The notes: a model not told the origin generated them from the letters alone. A DNA stretch of 64,000 nt from Marisa cornuarietis (GCA_004794655.1 SMMW01000147.1:928001-992000), one strand, 5' to 3'; counted from the stretch's first letter, positions 11,652 through 22,911 are shown. Translations and numbers: made by a program.

Positions 11652-11836
11652 TGTAATAGTAAGCGTCTTTATTCTGTTTTGGCTTCCATCCTCTGTAGTT
11701 TCTCTCATTCAACCGTCCCCTGCTACGTCATACATTCTACGTCATTCTTACTACATCATACATCCTACGTCATACATCCGTGATGTCAATCTCCTTGCGC
11801 TCAGCTTAACTCTGCCATTGACCTACTACTGCTACA
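11652..11836 (-). repeat. LTR (5' LTR of the TRIM-like element)
   Basis: 185 bp and the same length as its partner. In minus-strand reading it is followed without a gap by the primer-binding-site-like TGGTGTCAGAAGTGGGAT. It carries the same AATAAA signal and TACGTCA-like cluster. Confidence 0.85.
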
Positions 11837-13035
11837 AAAATAGTGAGAATAGTTGTGCAAAGATTATACATTACTGCTTTTCGCAAGAAGCGCTGATACG
11901 CAAACTAAAAGGTTGGATATCAAAATTGTAAATCAGTAGACTTGAAATTATCTGGATGCCAAGAGAAAGTACAAGGACTGAGGCGTAATTAGAAGCGACT
12001 TTCTAAACAAAGACCTCTCTAAGCGTGAATCTAGTATATATTTCTTTCCGTTAAAAGGAAGATTGTATCACGTTGAGGTATCTCAAGAGGCTGCCTGCGA
12101 ATCGCTACAGCTACTATAAGAGTGTTATCGTGTTTGTGATTAATGAGACTTGTAAACCCCAGAGTGGCACACCCCTCCACATGCACCGCTGTAGGAGGAC
12201 GGGAGCCAGCGAAAGGAACATCATTTGCTGGTGAAAATTGCATTCTCGTCACTATGCCTGGAAAATATGGGTTGAGACAGTTAGACGACACGAACTTCGA
12301 CAGCTGGAAGATGGATTGAGACACCTGAAAGTCATGAACTGAAATAGGAGGAAGTCATGGACCATAGAATGATATAGCTAGTAAAAAAAAACAAAAAACA
12401 AACAAACCCGCACGACCGTTTGCAATGATAGACTGGTGCTGGAGACTGAAGGCCACGAAGCTAAGGAGAGAAAAACACCCAAGCAGACGACATGTAAGGC
12501 GACGAGCAACTCTCATCCCACAATATTATCACCTCAAATTTCTGTCTGTCCCAAACGCCAGACAGTCTGAGCTGAGGTAATCGAACCTCAGATCTTGCGA
12601 CAGACACCCAGGAGCCTGAGTCTGTGAGCGGGATTTACTTATCAAACTGGGAATTGTTTGATTAACATCCTAGAAAAAGAAATCAGTTCTCTAGTTTCAA
12701 ATACTTTGAAGAACGCATATGCAAATTCAGCCAGTGTCGCAGAGGTCGCTACTAATTATACGCTGCGGATCACATTCCCTATCATCACGCTGACGATAAT
12801 TGCATATGCTTTTCGTAATTTAAAAATTCCATTAAGTTTTGCGAAGGCCATTAACTGGACCACGCGCCCGCGCTTGCTCCAAAAGTGAACTCACATGGTG
12901 TGCGCAAGTTACTAACATACTGCTTACGAATCAGACTAAACTAACAATCGAACGTGCTTACCGTGCATTTCATTAGCCAGGAGATTCTTTTTTCCCTCAT
13001 TGTAGCTGACTACTGTTGCTTCTAGAGCTTAGCAG
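11837..13035. other. Mostly non-coding stretch
   Basis: No gene recognised apart from the weak 97-codon minus-strand frame listed at 12031-12324. A minus-strand sequence around 12560-12600 (GAGGTTCGATTACC) resembles a tRNA B box and could be the trace of another tRNA-derived SINE, but no matching A box is convincing. Confidence 0.45.
12031..12324 (-). CDS. Unrecognised 97-codon frame, possible exon
   Basis: Minus-strand frame with balanced amino-acid composition. No domain is recognised. A pyrimidine-rich TTTTCCAGG sequence inside the frame (about 12255-12262) could be a splice acceptor, but no supported gene model can be built. It may be a host exon, a relic or chance. Confidence 0.15.
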   Translation of the reverse strand: MSQSIFQLSKFVSSNCLNPYFPGIVTRMQFSPANDVPFAGSRPPTAVHVEGCATLGFTSLINHKHDNTLIVAVAIRRQPLEIPQRDTIFLLTERNIY

Positions 13036-13228
13036 GTCGGTCCGGTGCCGCAACGATTAGCGTCTGTCACCAATTCACTGAGAGTTGGGTACCCAAGATT
13101 CAGATCTCGTCTCGAGCACGCTGTTCTTTCTCTGCATGTGGCATCTGTTTTCAGGGTTGCCAGCCTTGCCATGATATAGCTTTGGTTGCTGATTCAGTGT
13201 AAAACACCAATTTCTTCCTCCACTCTAG
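13036..13228 (+). mobile_element. Degenerate tRNA-derived SINE
   Basis: The segment 13036-13068 (GGTGCCGCAACGATTAGCG) matches the A-box end of tRNA-derived SINEs, where GTRGCGCAACGGTTAGCGC is typical. About 30 bp further on, GATTCAGATCTCG (13098-13110) is a decayed B box. The tail ends with TGTAAAACACCAATTTCTTCC (about 13193-13218), a form common at SINE 3' ends in invertebrates. No poly-A tail or target-site duplication could be defined, so the borders are approximate. A true tRNA gene is ruled out by the poor B box and the lack of a cloverleaf. Confidence 0.55.
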
Positions 13229-14705
13229 AGCTTAACAGCCTCCCTACTGCGTGTAACCGGTAATCTGGTTTCTATAGTGGGTGCTGAGGACAACATACTG
13301 CAGACGGCTTTTCTGAAAGCTCTTGCATTGTATGGCTTTTTACTAGCCATAATTATTTCCTCACATTAATATTTTGCTGTATGTCGTTTTCGTTATCCAC
13401 TTGAAATCACGTAAAACTACGTCCTTCAAGCTGCTTATTTTTTATAGCTACGTGCTCAAAGCGTAGACTAAGACATTTTAAAAGTACCACACACAGATTG
13501 GTTTCTTTGTACACAACTCCCTGCTGTTGAAGAATTTGATTTACATTGAAGATGGATTTGTTTAACTTTTTTATTTAGCTCGTCCAAAAAGTTTCCCACA
13601 AACAGGGTGAAAACGCCTGATCCACTACTAATTCATAGCTATCCGTTTACTTGTCAGAGTTTATTAGCGTGCACTGTCTGACATTTCTGTGACTCAAGCA
13701 AGAGGAACAAAGACCCCAGAATTGGTTAACTCTACGATGGTTTGTATTCCACCGTGGCTTAGGTGAGGACAGACTGGGATGAAAAGTGAGGTTGCGAAAG
13801 AGTCAAACAAAAAGGCGAGTTGTCACTGACGAATCACGTGAGGCAAAACAAGAAAAATAAAGTCCGCTTTAGTTGTGGACAACCAAGAACTCCTGATGTA
13901 TATAAATGGATGTGTCTATGTTTACTGCAGGAAAAAGTAAGGAGCGACCGGCGAGGTATTTTAGCAAATAGGTTTGACTTTCTAATAGAGATATTACAGA
14001 GAAAATAGATACGGACTTGCTTTTTCTCTGTATCAGGACACAAAACGTGCGTCTGCCAGAAATGTTACTTGAAGTCATTGGTTTATTGTTTTTTTAATAT
14101 ATAAGAGCGTCTGTAACTGTTTTAACATATGTTTTGTACATATTGCGTGCGTGTGTGGGTGTAAATACGTTTGAGTTCTTGCTTTCTGCACACTTTCAAG
14201 CTATGTAAGAAATGTTTTCAAAGAAAAAAATAATAAGCCTTATCAATGACATATTGAATTCTTTTACGAACTCGTAGACTTGTTTTGTATTGAACACTTT
14301 AACTGTAAGCACCCCTAATGTTTAGAGTTATAATATTTTCACTGAACTAAAGGAATATAATTGAACCACACTATGACTTGGTCAACTCCACTTAATTATT
14401 TAAATGATAGGAAGTGAGAAGGTAATTTTAAGTGCACTTGGCCGAGTGTTAGAGCAAAGTCATATTATTATTTTATTAATATATAATATATATGACATAT
14501 GATTAGCTTTATATAATATATAATTAGTTTGGTGCCTATGGAAATATAAATTGTTCTTAATGGGTAAATTAATTAATTGAAAGTAATATAAAATGTTGTA
14601 AGAGTAAACAAAAAGAAATTATGTATATAGTTGTATGCTTTCTTTTTTTAGAAATTATTAGAAAGCGTGAAATTTAGAACACGTACACAATCACCCTTCC
14701 CTTCC

Positions 14706-14706
<1 letters not shown>
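13229..14706. other. Non-coding AT-rich stretch, nothing recognised
   Basis: Short overlapping frames only. 14460-14600 is very AT-rich with TATA-type dinucleotide patches. Confidence 0.55.

Positions 14707-14786
<80 letters not shown>
14707..14786. repeat. (CA)n microsatellite
   Basis: About 40 perfect CA units. Confidence 0.97.
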
Positions 14787-14788
<2 letters not shown>

Positions 14789-15885
14789 AAAAAGAAGAAA
14801 CAAATAGTTCTAACATACCTTCTGAAGTCTTCCAGTCTTGGGACAATTCTCGATTCGTCATCCGCTCTCAACAGTCTTGTAACACAGGAGATTAATCAAA
14901 CAAAAAGAATGTTTGTTTTTTTTTTATCTCAGATTTGTCTTGACCATGAAATAAGCCTGGTCTTCGTTCATTGCCATGCAGCTAAGTTCAGTAGAGAGCA
15001 AAGTCACCGAGTGGACGGTGAGGGGGGGGGGGTCGAGGAACTTGCGTCTTCTGAAGCACGAGCACTGAAGGCAGCCACATAGGAAGCAGCTTCTCACACC
15101 AAGTCGAGCTGTCGCTGTGGCGTTTTGTCGTCTGACCGGCCAGACGTTTATCCTCCACGCAGCAGTCGCCTAGCGGCGAACTCTGGCACGCGCCACACGT
15201 GTGCCTGGGACAACAGCTCGGCCAGACCTGGCGCTGCTTCAAACGGGCGAGAACCTTGAGTTTGGATGGAGATTCAGGGCTGGGAGCTCGTCTGGGGCGG
15301 CCGCCCTCTCTCTACTTTGTGGCTGACGAAGGTTATTTCACGTCTCAGTGTCTATGCACGTGATATAGAGTGTGAACATGAGTGCGTGCGTGCGTGTTTG
15401 TGTGTGCGTCCGTGTGACTGTAAGTGTGTGTGCACCAGACACTGCCTGTCCTGCTGTCTCCTATTTGTCATATGTTTACCAGATTGCCCACAAAATAACC
15501 TCAGTAACATATGTATGGTTTATAAACCCTGGCGGTTGTGCACTCACAGGGGGTCGTTGCAGTTCCCGAGATTGACTTGGACAGAGAATTGATCTCTTGA
15601 AACTATATATGCTCTCTCGTCCAATGCTCTGCAATCGTGCATTCAATGCACGCCACACAACTCAAGTCGTTTGCAGAAAATCAAGTTAAGGGGAGTGTGG
15701 CGCCGTTGTCTGCAAGCCATGACGGCACGAGGTAGACACATAAGTCTCGAAGGGACCTAGGTTGTAACAGGTCTTGAATGCAGGAGAGAATGGGACAGAC
15801 ATTCATGTACATGCGCATGCCTCCATTCATCCCCCAACCCTTTAGACAGAAAGGCAGGAAGGCAAATAAGAGATTACGTAGATTT
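14787..15885. other. Non-coding stretch, locally GC-rich
   Basis: 15000-15330 is richer in G and C than its surroundings and has a run of 11 G at 15022-15032. Frames of 84 and 108 codons occur there on opposite strands without any recognised motif. No gene is called. Confidence 0.45.
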
Positions 15886-16154
15886 CAGGGGCCAGTTGCA
15901 CAACACGTTTCTAAACCTTAAAACTGTTCTAAAGAAGCAAAATCTCTTTTTAGCCATTTTGATGCATTGCAGAAAAACACACAAAATTGTACTGACAGGA
16001 CGGAAAGTCAGACTTCAACAACTTTATCTTATTTAAAGCATTTTGAGTTTTAAAAATTCTAAAATTGTGATGTGCACTTTAAAACTAATTATCTAAATAG
16101 AGTTAAGGCCTAAAAGTGTTTAAAATTAGAAATGTGTTGTGCAAATGGGCCCTG
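15886..16154 (+). mobile_element. MITE (CAGGGGCCAGTTGCACAAC family), copy 1
   Basis: A 269-bp element starting CAGGGGCCAGTTGCACAACA. Its 3' end is the inverted complement (TGTTGTGCAAATGGGCCCTG), and inverted similarity extends to about 30 bp through TTTCTAA. It has no coding capacity. Copies of nearly the same length occur at 23624-23890 (repeated at 34346-34612) and 46789-47057 in the same orientation, while the flanks are unrelated, so the boundaries are real. No target-site duplication could be fixed, so the superfamily is unassigned. PIF/Harbinger-like and hAT-like termini are both conceivable. Confidence 0.85.
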
Positions 16155-16707
16155 GACTATTGCACTTCTATGTTTAGACGCCTAACTCTGCACATAGCCA
16201 TTAATATCTGCATATAATATAAAGAACTATAGCGTTGTGTGTGCGCGCACGTGTGTGTAGAGTTTGTGAGTTAGGGCTATAAGGATAAATACTGTTTGTC
16301 CTGACTAAATTTTTACTACTCCTTTAGTCTACAAATGGTTGTAGATATGTCTGGTTCGTGCACTTTACGTCGGAGTGTCTTTGTTCTAATGTGTCTTTTA
16401 CCCTTTAGAAAATGTTACCAACGGCTCCAAATTACAAAATATACCACGAAAAGCACATTTTATATCGACGTCTTTTTTTTTTTAACAAAGTCTCCTATGA
16501 GAGAGAGGGAGAGAGATGGAAACACAAAACCAGGGATAGACAGATAGCCCAGCTGTAGAACTTTCTTGCGTTTGGGTATGTATGAGTAGGCGACTTTGTT
16601 TCATGGTAATGAGTATTTAGTGTTCAGATTCGCATGCATGACTGGTAAGTGGTAGCTGTTTCTAGCTTTAAAAAAAAAATTATAAATAAAACATAGTGCG
16701 ATGGCTA

Positions 16708-16710
<3 letters not shown>

Positions 16711-16770
<60 letters not shown>
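16711..16770. repeat. (GT)n microsatellite
   Basis: 30 perfect GT units. Confidence 0.97.
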
Positions 16771-16773
<3 letters not shown>

Positions 16774-17003
16774 ATGAAGACTGTTTGATAGATCATAACT
16801 AAGTTTTGCAAGAATACTTCTTTCGTCTAGGGAAGGTTGTAGACTAAGTTGGTGTATTTTGCCCCAAAATATGCATCTTCAATGTGCTCTAACCCTTTGT
16901 CATGCTACACGTGGCTGCTTGATAGATAGGCTACCCTTTGATATATCTATATATATATTCACAGTTTTACATTATATAAAACACTATCTTTCATACTACT
17001 GTA

Positions 17004-17042
17004 TCTCTCTCTCTCTATATATATATATATATGAGAGAGAGA
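17004..17042. repeat. Palindromic compound microsatellite
   Basis: (TC)n passes into (TA)n and then (GA)n, so the outer arms are mutually complementary and the centre is self-complementary. The whole tract can fold into a hairpin. Confidence 0.8.
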
Positions 17043-17297
17043 AAGGCAGCATAATGTTTATCTACCCGTCAGCGTGGACTGTTATCTTTGTTTTGCACTG
17101 TCCGTGAGCGCACTGAGCGCTTAAAGTCTGTCAGGAGAAATTACTCAACAAATTAATTAAACAGTTTATGAAGAGATGTGACAAGTACTGAAAAAGATTA
17201 GTAAGTAAGATACAGACAAAACACTTTTCTGGACCATGCCTTTCAACGTGTGAACATAAATTTGGCAAATTCTTTATTTGTGAAGTCACTGAAAACT

Positions 17298-18665
17298 TCA
17301 TTCATTCATTCATTACATCCCAAAAATGGCAAACACCATTTGGTTACCAGTCGTAGGCGAGATCTGATTAAGCGCAGCAGAGGTAAGTTCACGCCACCAG
17401 GGCCGGTCTTCTGCCCACCTGAGAAGGTCCCTCAGTGAATATCCTGTCCACTCATTCATGTTAGTCACCCGACTTTTCCTCAACGTAACCTTGGAGAACG
17501 ACACGACCAAACAACTTCAGTTTCTGCCACTTGACTGTAGCAAACACAAACCCACCAAGCAGGTTTATAGGCTGCGAACGAAGTCATTCGCCTTTTTGCT
17601 TTCTGTAGGAGATTCGGAGGAGTCATCTGAAGCATTTAATCTCGAACGCTTGGACCCGTCTCTCTTGTTCTGTGAGCGAGGTCCAAGTCTCGCATGATTG
17701 GCACAACGAGAGACTTACAAAGCCTGAATTTCGTTTAGAAGCCGACTCTTCTACTGTCCCAAATTTCGTTTAACCTGGCCATCCCCATTGTCGCTTATAC
17801 TATCCTGAGACAGTCACAGCCACCGTCCTTGAAACTGTTGGGCTCAGGTACTTTAAGGACTGCACCTTCTCCGCTTTGTACCCTATTAGTTTGAATCTCT
17901 GTGTTGCTAGATCCGATGGTGTTTACCATGACATTGCTTTTCCGTGCTGATCTCTATCCTGTACGCACACGCACTGGTAGCGAGTTTTTCCGTGAAGGTC
18001 TGTAGCGCACTGTTGTTGCTTGCCATGAGACCAATGTTGTCAGCAAAGCGGAGACTGCTGAGTGACCTCCCGCCGATCGACACTGGGGTATGATGGTCCT
18101 GGAGTGTATCGCGCATGATGTTCTCCAGGTAGACGTTGAGCAGCACTGGGGAAACCATTCATCCTTGGCGAACACCCACCTTCGTAGGAAAGAGCTTACC
18201 AAGCTGCATGAAGCCGTGGTACAGTGCCTTGATGGTGCGCACCACACCTTCCTTCAAACTGAACGAGCACAGTACGCTCCATAGCCTCTCGTACCACCAT
18301 CGAATGCCTTCCTAAGGTCACTAAAGTTATGGTACAGAACTTTACTGTACTGGGTGCTTCTAGAAGAGGACTCGACTATTAAATATCTGCTCAATTGTGC
18401 TCTTGCCGGCCAGGGATGCGCCTGAAAGAGGTCGGCAACCTTAGAGTACCGCAGTGACCCGGACGAAAATAAGCCTGCTTGAGACGGAAAGCAACTGAGA
18501 ACCGCTCTCGCCACCTATCTGCGGACAAGGAATCCGACCCCTTGATTGTGCTTGGTCTCCTTGCCGCTGGAAAAGCAGTTTGTGGCCTTACAGAGTCTTT
18601 GCCTAATCTAATCTTGTCCAGTGTATCTCTGCCAGTTCTACAATTTCTCAACTGTAGCATCTAAT
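17298..18665 (-). mobile_element. Broken RTE-like LINE (family A)
   Basis: A minus-strand LINE remnant readable across several frames. The 3' end is a (CATT)n tail (17298-17314). It is preceded by a C-terminal block (17313-17510) with NEWTGYSLRDLLRWAEDRPWW, the usual RTE ending. 17907-18158 encodes SPVLLNVYLENIM and the box FADN, where FADD is expected. 18290-18402 encodes STIEQIF and LYHNFSDLRKAFD (RT motif A). Near 18460, QAYFRPG matches the FRP block. Frameshifts and stops separate the blocks, so it is dead. It is related to, but clearly different from, the elements at 27260 and 37982. The left edge of the 10.7-kb duplication (18137) falls inside it, so its 5' part occurs again at 28858-29386. 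The 5' limit is approximate. Confidence 0.8.
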
Positions 18666-18687
18666 CTCAAGAGTGAACTCAAACACT

Positions 18688-19167
18688 TTACCACACTGGT
18701 GGTACACGGACGTTATATGTAGTAGTCGTTGTCCCCTTTCGTAACCTTAGAGTTGTAATGATTGCTTGCTTGGCGGCGAGCTGGGATTCCTCGGCAACAG
18801 TAGGCTCCTTGGCGACGGTTAGCTCTCTGGTAGTAACAGGCTCCTCGGTGCGAATGACAGCTCCAGTTGTATATATTTCACAACTCACACCAAAACCCCA
18901 CTCCTTGTCCATGGAAATATCGAAGGGGTGCGCGGTCGTGTTTTGACTAGGCCGTGACCGATCATGTATTTTCGATTGCTGCAAACCATCATATTTTGTC
19001 CGTTGGCTTTTGCCTTGATGCCGTGTTTTATGTCGGAGCTTTCTTAGCCTATACCTCACGGCAGTACCCACAAGGCAATGGGACCCTTTTCCCCTTGGCA
19101 AGGGCACAAACCTGTTTTGAGATCGGAAACTATAGAAACGATCATTAAGGAAGTGTGCCAATCTCAA
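18688..19167 (-). CDS. Unrecognised 159-codon frame (unit 1)
   Basis: The longest motif-free frame in unit 1. It has a basic N-terminal half (Arg and Lys rich) and a Thr/Glu/Ala-rich C-terminal half in which EPVTTREL, VAKEPTVAEE and QLAAKQA resemble degenerate short repeats. No domain, signal peptide or membrane segment is recognised. It starts 23 bp from the broken LINE. It could be a cryptic exon, part of an unknown element or chance. The identical frame at 29409-29888 is the duplication and not independent conservation. Confidence 0.2.
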   Translation of the reverse strand: MRLAHFLNDRFYSFRSQNRFVPLPRGKGSHCLVGTAVRYRLRKLRHKTRHQGKSQRTKYDGLQQSKIHDRSRPSQNTTAHPFDISMDKEWGFGVSCEIYTTGAVIRTEEPVTTRELTVAKEPTVAEESQLAAKQAIITTLRLRKGTTTTTYNVRVPPVW

Positions 19168-19365
19168 GGTCAGGTTGTGAGGGGAAATTCGCAGACTTGG
19201 TATTGCTCGAATTCATGTGGCATCACAGACGTTTACTTAGCTGTGGTTCTCAGTGCTGTTTGGGAGCAATAGCAGGCAATACGACGGTCCAGAAAGTGGA
19301 CCGATCTCAAGGTCAGGTTGTGATAGGCATTACAGACCTGTTATTGCTCAGTCTCGTGGATGAAT
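19159..19365 (+). repeat. Imperfect direct repeat, about 60 bp x 2 (unit 1)
   Basis: A segment starting ATCTCAAGGTCAGGTTGTGA occurs at about 19160 and again at about 19303, 143 bp later. The similarity continues imperfectly for about 60 bp (CAGAC, TTATTGCTC and GTGG shared). It is duplicated at 29880-30086. Confidence 0.7.
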
Positions 19366-19568
19366 GACACGTGTCCCTCTAAGAAGATATGAAGGATCAG
19401 CGAGCTATTCAGCAGGCTAGGGTCTCGCTCCTTATCGGAAGTAACCAGACAAATATCCCCACCAGTCAATGACGGCAATGCACTAAAAAACAGCAACTGA
19501 TAAACCTTACAACAAGTTATCCTTACAAACTAAAAACAAGAGCAAAGTCTTTAACATACAGAAGACGT

Positions 19569-19570
<2 letters not shown>

Positions 19571-19615
<45 letters not shown>
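19571..19615. repeat. (GT)n microsatellite
   Basis: About 22 perfect GT units followed by a GTGCGTGCGTG edge. Its duplicate is at 30292-30336. Confidence 0.95.
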
Positions 19616-19619
<4 letters not shown>

Positions 19620-22600
19620 CGTGTTTTCGCGCATGCCTGCGTGTGTTTAGAAAAAGTACGAGCGAAACAGACAGAAGAAGATAAAGAAAGAAGTGAAGGG
19701 GGGTGAAGATTGATAAAGAAAAACTCGGTGCCAGAGACTTCAGATGATGTAGACACGTCGGCTTTTTGAAATGTCACTGTCTAAAAAATATCTTCGTCTT
19801 GAAACGGAAAGGGCAATTAAAAACAAAGGCGGTTTTGATGTGACCAAAGGCATCGCGGTCTTTGTATTACAGAGCTAAATGGGCTTCTTTCTTATATCTT
19901 GTACCTCAGAATTTCAGCCATGGGAAGAAGGTAATTCCCTTTCATCAAGGAAAGAAAGGTACCAGCACAAACGTGCACGCATGCACACACGCACACACGT
20001 ACAGCCAATTGCATGCATGTGCATGCATCTTCCCTTAAAGAAAGGTCTACATTTGTGCTTCTACTTTTGCTAAAAAAAAATAAGAAAAAGAAGAATAAAT
20101 TTGTAGAGATTATTCCCGATGTTAGTGCGAGCTAAGTGCGGTGAACAAGAAAGACTACAAAAGAACCGAGAGTCGATCGCACAAGAAACTAAGCATCAGC
20201 AAACAGAGGAGGTCATGACAAAGACTTGAACTAAGTAAATAGATGAAGAATCGAAGAGTAAGCGAAACAGTATACTTGATTACACAGACGTTTCTTAAAG
20301 AGATGGGTCAGAGGTTGTATTTGAATACTTGGAACCTAGACGCAGAATTGAAAGGCGAAGAGAATTCCAAACAGTGGGGGCCCGAGAAGGAAAAAAAAAA
20401 GAGCGTGTGCTCGTTTTTTTCCCGTCTGGTGCGAAAGTAAGTGGAGCGGGTGAAGACACAAAGAGACCAAAGAGACCAACTCGGGTGATAAGGCCTCAGT
20501 AGCAGACAGGTTAATGCTAATAAAAAGGCGCTCTTTTTTCATCAACACATAGAGATAAAAGAACATACAGCTAATAAGGGTGTTGTGACACGCTTTTTCA
20601 GCACATCTACACCCGTTATACAATCTGCATAAGTGAATGCGAGTACACTCAGTCCCATTATATTTTTTCGGGAGAAAGAAATGTTCAGCTGCTGAAAAAT
20701 CCATGATGCTAATACATGTCGTAACTAACATATTTTATAACTGTTCAAAATATTCCATATTCATAGCATCGTAAAAACAATTTTTAATCCATTTTGTCTA
20801 CCATATACTACTTCATCCTCAGTCGTACTGTGTAATGAAAATAATATACAGATAATATATATTAACATCTAATAAAATATATTGCGTCACAGATACATAA
20901 AGATACAACAAACAATCAACCTTTTTCACATAAATAATATTATTCAATTGTTTGTTATCTATTACACCATTCCTCAAGACGAATCCTTTACCATGGGAAC
21001 TGTGAAATGGTCAAATAAAAAAAACCACCGTATTACTTATACAGGATTTTTTTGTTTAATGTGGAGAATTTAAAGTGGAAATTATAGACCGAATATGTCA
21101 AAAAATGACTTCAATATGTTACAGTACAGGGGGCCTCACCATTTGCAGGTCTTACTTTCAGGGTTTTATTTTTGTAAGTTTTCCATCAATAATTAAATAG
21201 GATTTTATTTTAGTTTGCTAAACTAGTAAATCACATGCCTAAATATATCATTAATACTATTTTATCTGCATCATGGTTTACCTTTCTTTTGTGTGTTAAA
21301 GGTCAACAATATAAAGAGTTAAGGTTTGGGGAGGGGATCTAGAATTATTCGAAGACTGTTTTTCTTTCATGGCGATCCTTCGCACTCATTGGTACCGACT
21401 GTATTTTGAGAAAGAAAAATGCATTGTGCAAACAACAGTCGACAGTGATAAGCTTATGGGTAGCCTGATAATATCATTTTACGATACATGATTTTCGAAT
21501 CTACAATATTTAGTTTTGAAGAGGATCTGTGACTAATTTTTCTAGAGTATGATGGAGAGACTTCAGGTATGAATTTCATTAAAAAGACGCAAAAACAAAC
21601 AACTTGTGTTGCAGTTATTTAGGGTTGAACTGTCTATGGACCAGGCTTTTTTGGGGGTAAAATTCGACTACAACATCTCCATCAAAAAATTGTTCAAAAA
21701 ATGTTGACTTGGGAAGAATTCAGTTTAACACCAGCGTTTCAGAGCTCATTTTAGTTGGGATGAGAGATTGAGGCATACCATCGCCTTTAATTCGTTTCCT
21801 TCAGCATCCTGATGTCAGATGCTAGTGTACCGGAAGTAGCAGGTCAGCGTGACCCAGACGCCATTGTTGAAGGGTTTTACTTTGAAAGAATCTCAGGTCA
21901 CCAGTCCACGTCTGACACGTGTTACTTCTGACTTTCAACATTTAATTGTGCACTGAGCGAAAGGCGGAATGTACACAATGATATATGTTATTTCGCCTTT
22001 TTTCACGTAATTTATCATTCAATTTGTATGTGTGCGTTTTTTCCACAAAAGTTTCATGTGCAATATTTGCACAGCTGTTGTTGTGATTGTGGATGTGGCA
22101 ACTAAAATGTCAGGTTCTGTTATCGAGCGGTTATGGCGCTGTAGTTAGGACAGTATCGAGGTTAGCTCGGGTTATCAGCCTGATAAAGTCCACTCGCCAG
22201 CCTGCAGTCAGAGCACGAACTTGTTTTACTGGACAGCTTGCAGACGATTTTTTAAAGTTAAGTCATAGAAGTAGGCTGGCGTGTACAAAGCTTCCGGTTT
22301 AGTCATATTCATTGTTAAAGCTCGCCGAGACTGACAGCGGAGGACTTCGTAAAAGGCTAAGCGTTGGTCTCGGCAGACAGACAGCAGTCCACCCTATACA
22401 CGTCCGTGGTCAGAGGGTACTTGGGTCTTTTAGGTAAAGCAGGTGAGAGGCCTGGGATAGGTTTTGCTTTGTGTTTTCCATACAAAGTCAATGTGCCTGT
22501 GATGTTAAGGCTATGGAATATCTTTTGTAACAACCAAACTCTCTTTAAGGCCGTTAAATGAGGTTCCATCCGTTCCCACACTGGTGCTTCAACTTGTATG

Positions 22601-22911
22601 GGCATTTATCCTGTCTCTTTTGCTTTCATTTGTTCTACTGCATTTTGCAACCGTTTCTGAAGCTGGCATGAAAATTAGTGTGTTGTTAGTCTAAAGGTTC
22701 TTGATGTAAAAGAAAGACTTCATTTTTGGGTTCAGAATCGACCTGTCACAAGTGACAAGGATGGTCTGTGCCACGAGTAATCAGAAGCAAAGTACACGAA
22801 GTAGAGCAGCTTAGTTTATCAAGTTATAAGTAATGTTTCAAGTGATTTTACACTGAAGAGAAGATCAAATAGTGAGTAAATTAAAAAACAGCGAATATAA
22901 ACAACAGCAAA

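Larger units (their letters stand above)
11298..11836 (-). mobile_element. TRIM-like miniature LTR retrotransposon
   Basis: Two direct repeats of 185 bp (11298-11482 and 11652-11836, roughly 95% identical by eye) begin TG and end CA and enclose only 169 bp. On the minus strand, the base after the 5' LTR starts TGGTGTCAGAAGTGGGAT (11651 to 11634), which is the form of a tRNA primer-binding site seen in many Ty3/Gypsy-type elements. Just before the 3' LTR (11500 to 11483) lies an A/G run, the expected polypurine tract. Each LTR contains an AATAAA-type signal near its end. There is no room for gag or pol, so the element is non-autonomous and would need proteins from another LTR element. No matching target-site duplication is visible (AGAGA and AAAAT), so it is old, rearranged or mis-bounded by a few bases. 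Confidence 0.85.
16155..17297. other. Non-coding stretch with microsatellites
   Basis: Contains (GT)n at 16711-16770 and a palindromic (TC)n(TA)n(GA)n tract at 17004-17042. No gene or other element recognised. Confidence 0.55.

Noticed and set aside
13036..13115. tRNA gene
   Set aside because: A-box-like sequence is present but the B box is decayed and no cloverleaf can be drawn. A SINE body and tail follow, so it is called a SINE.
15878..16162. 8-bp (hAT) or 3-bp (Harbinger) target-site duplications around the MITE copies
   Set aside because: The flanks of the three loci show no consistent direct repeat with either border choice, so no superfamily was assigned.
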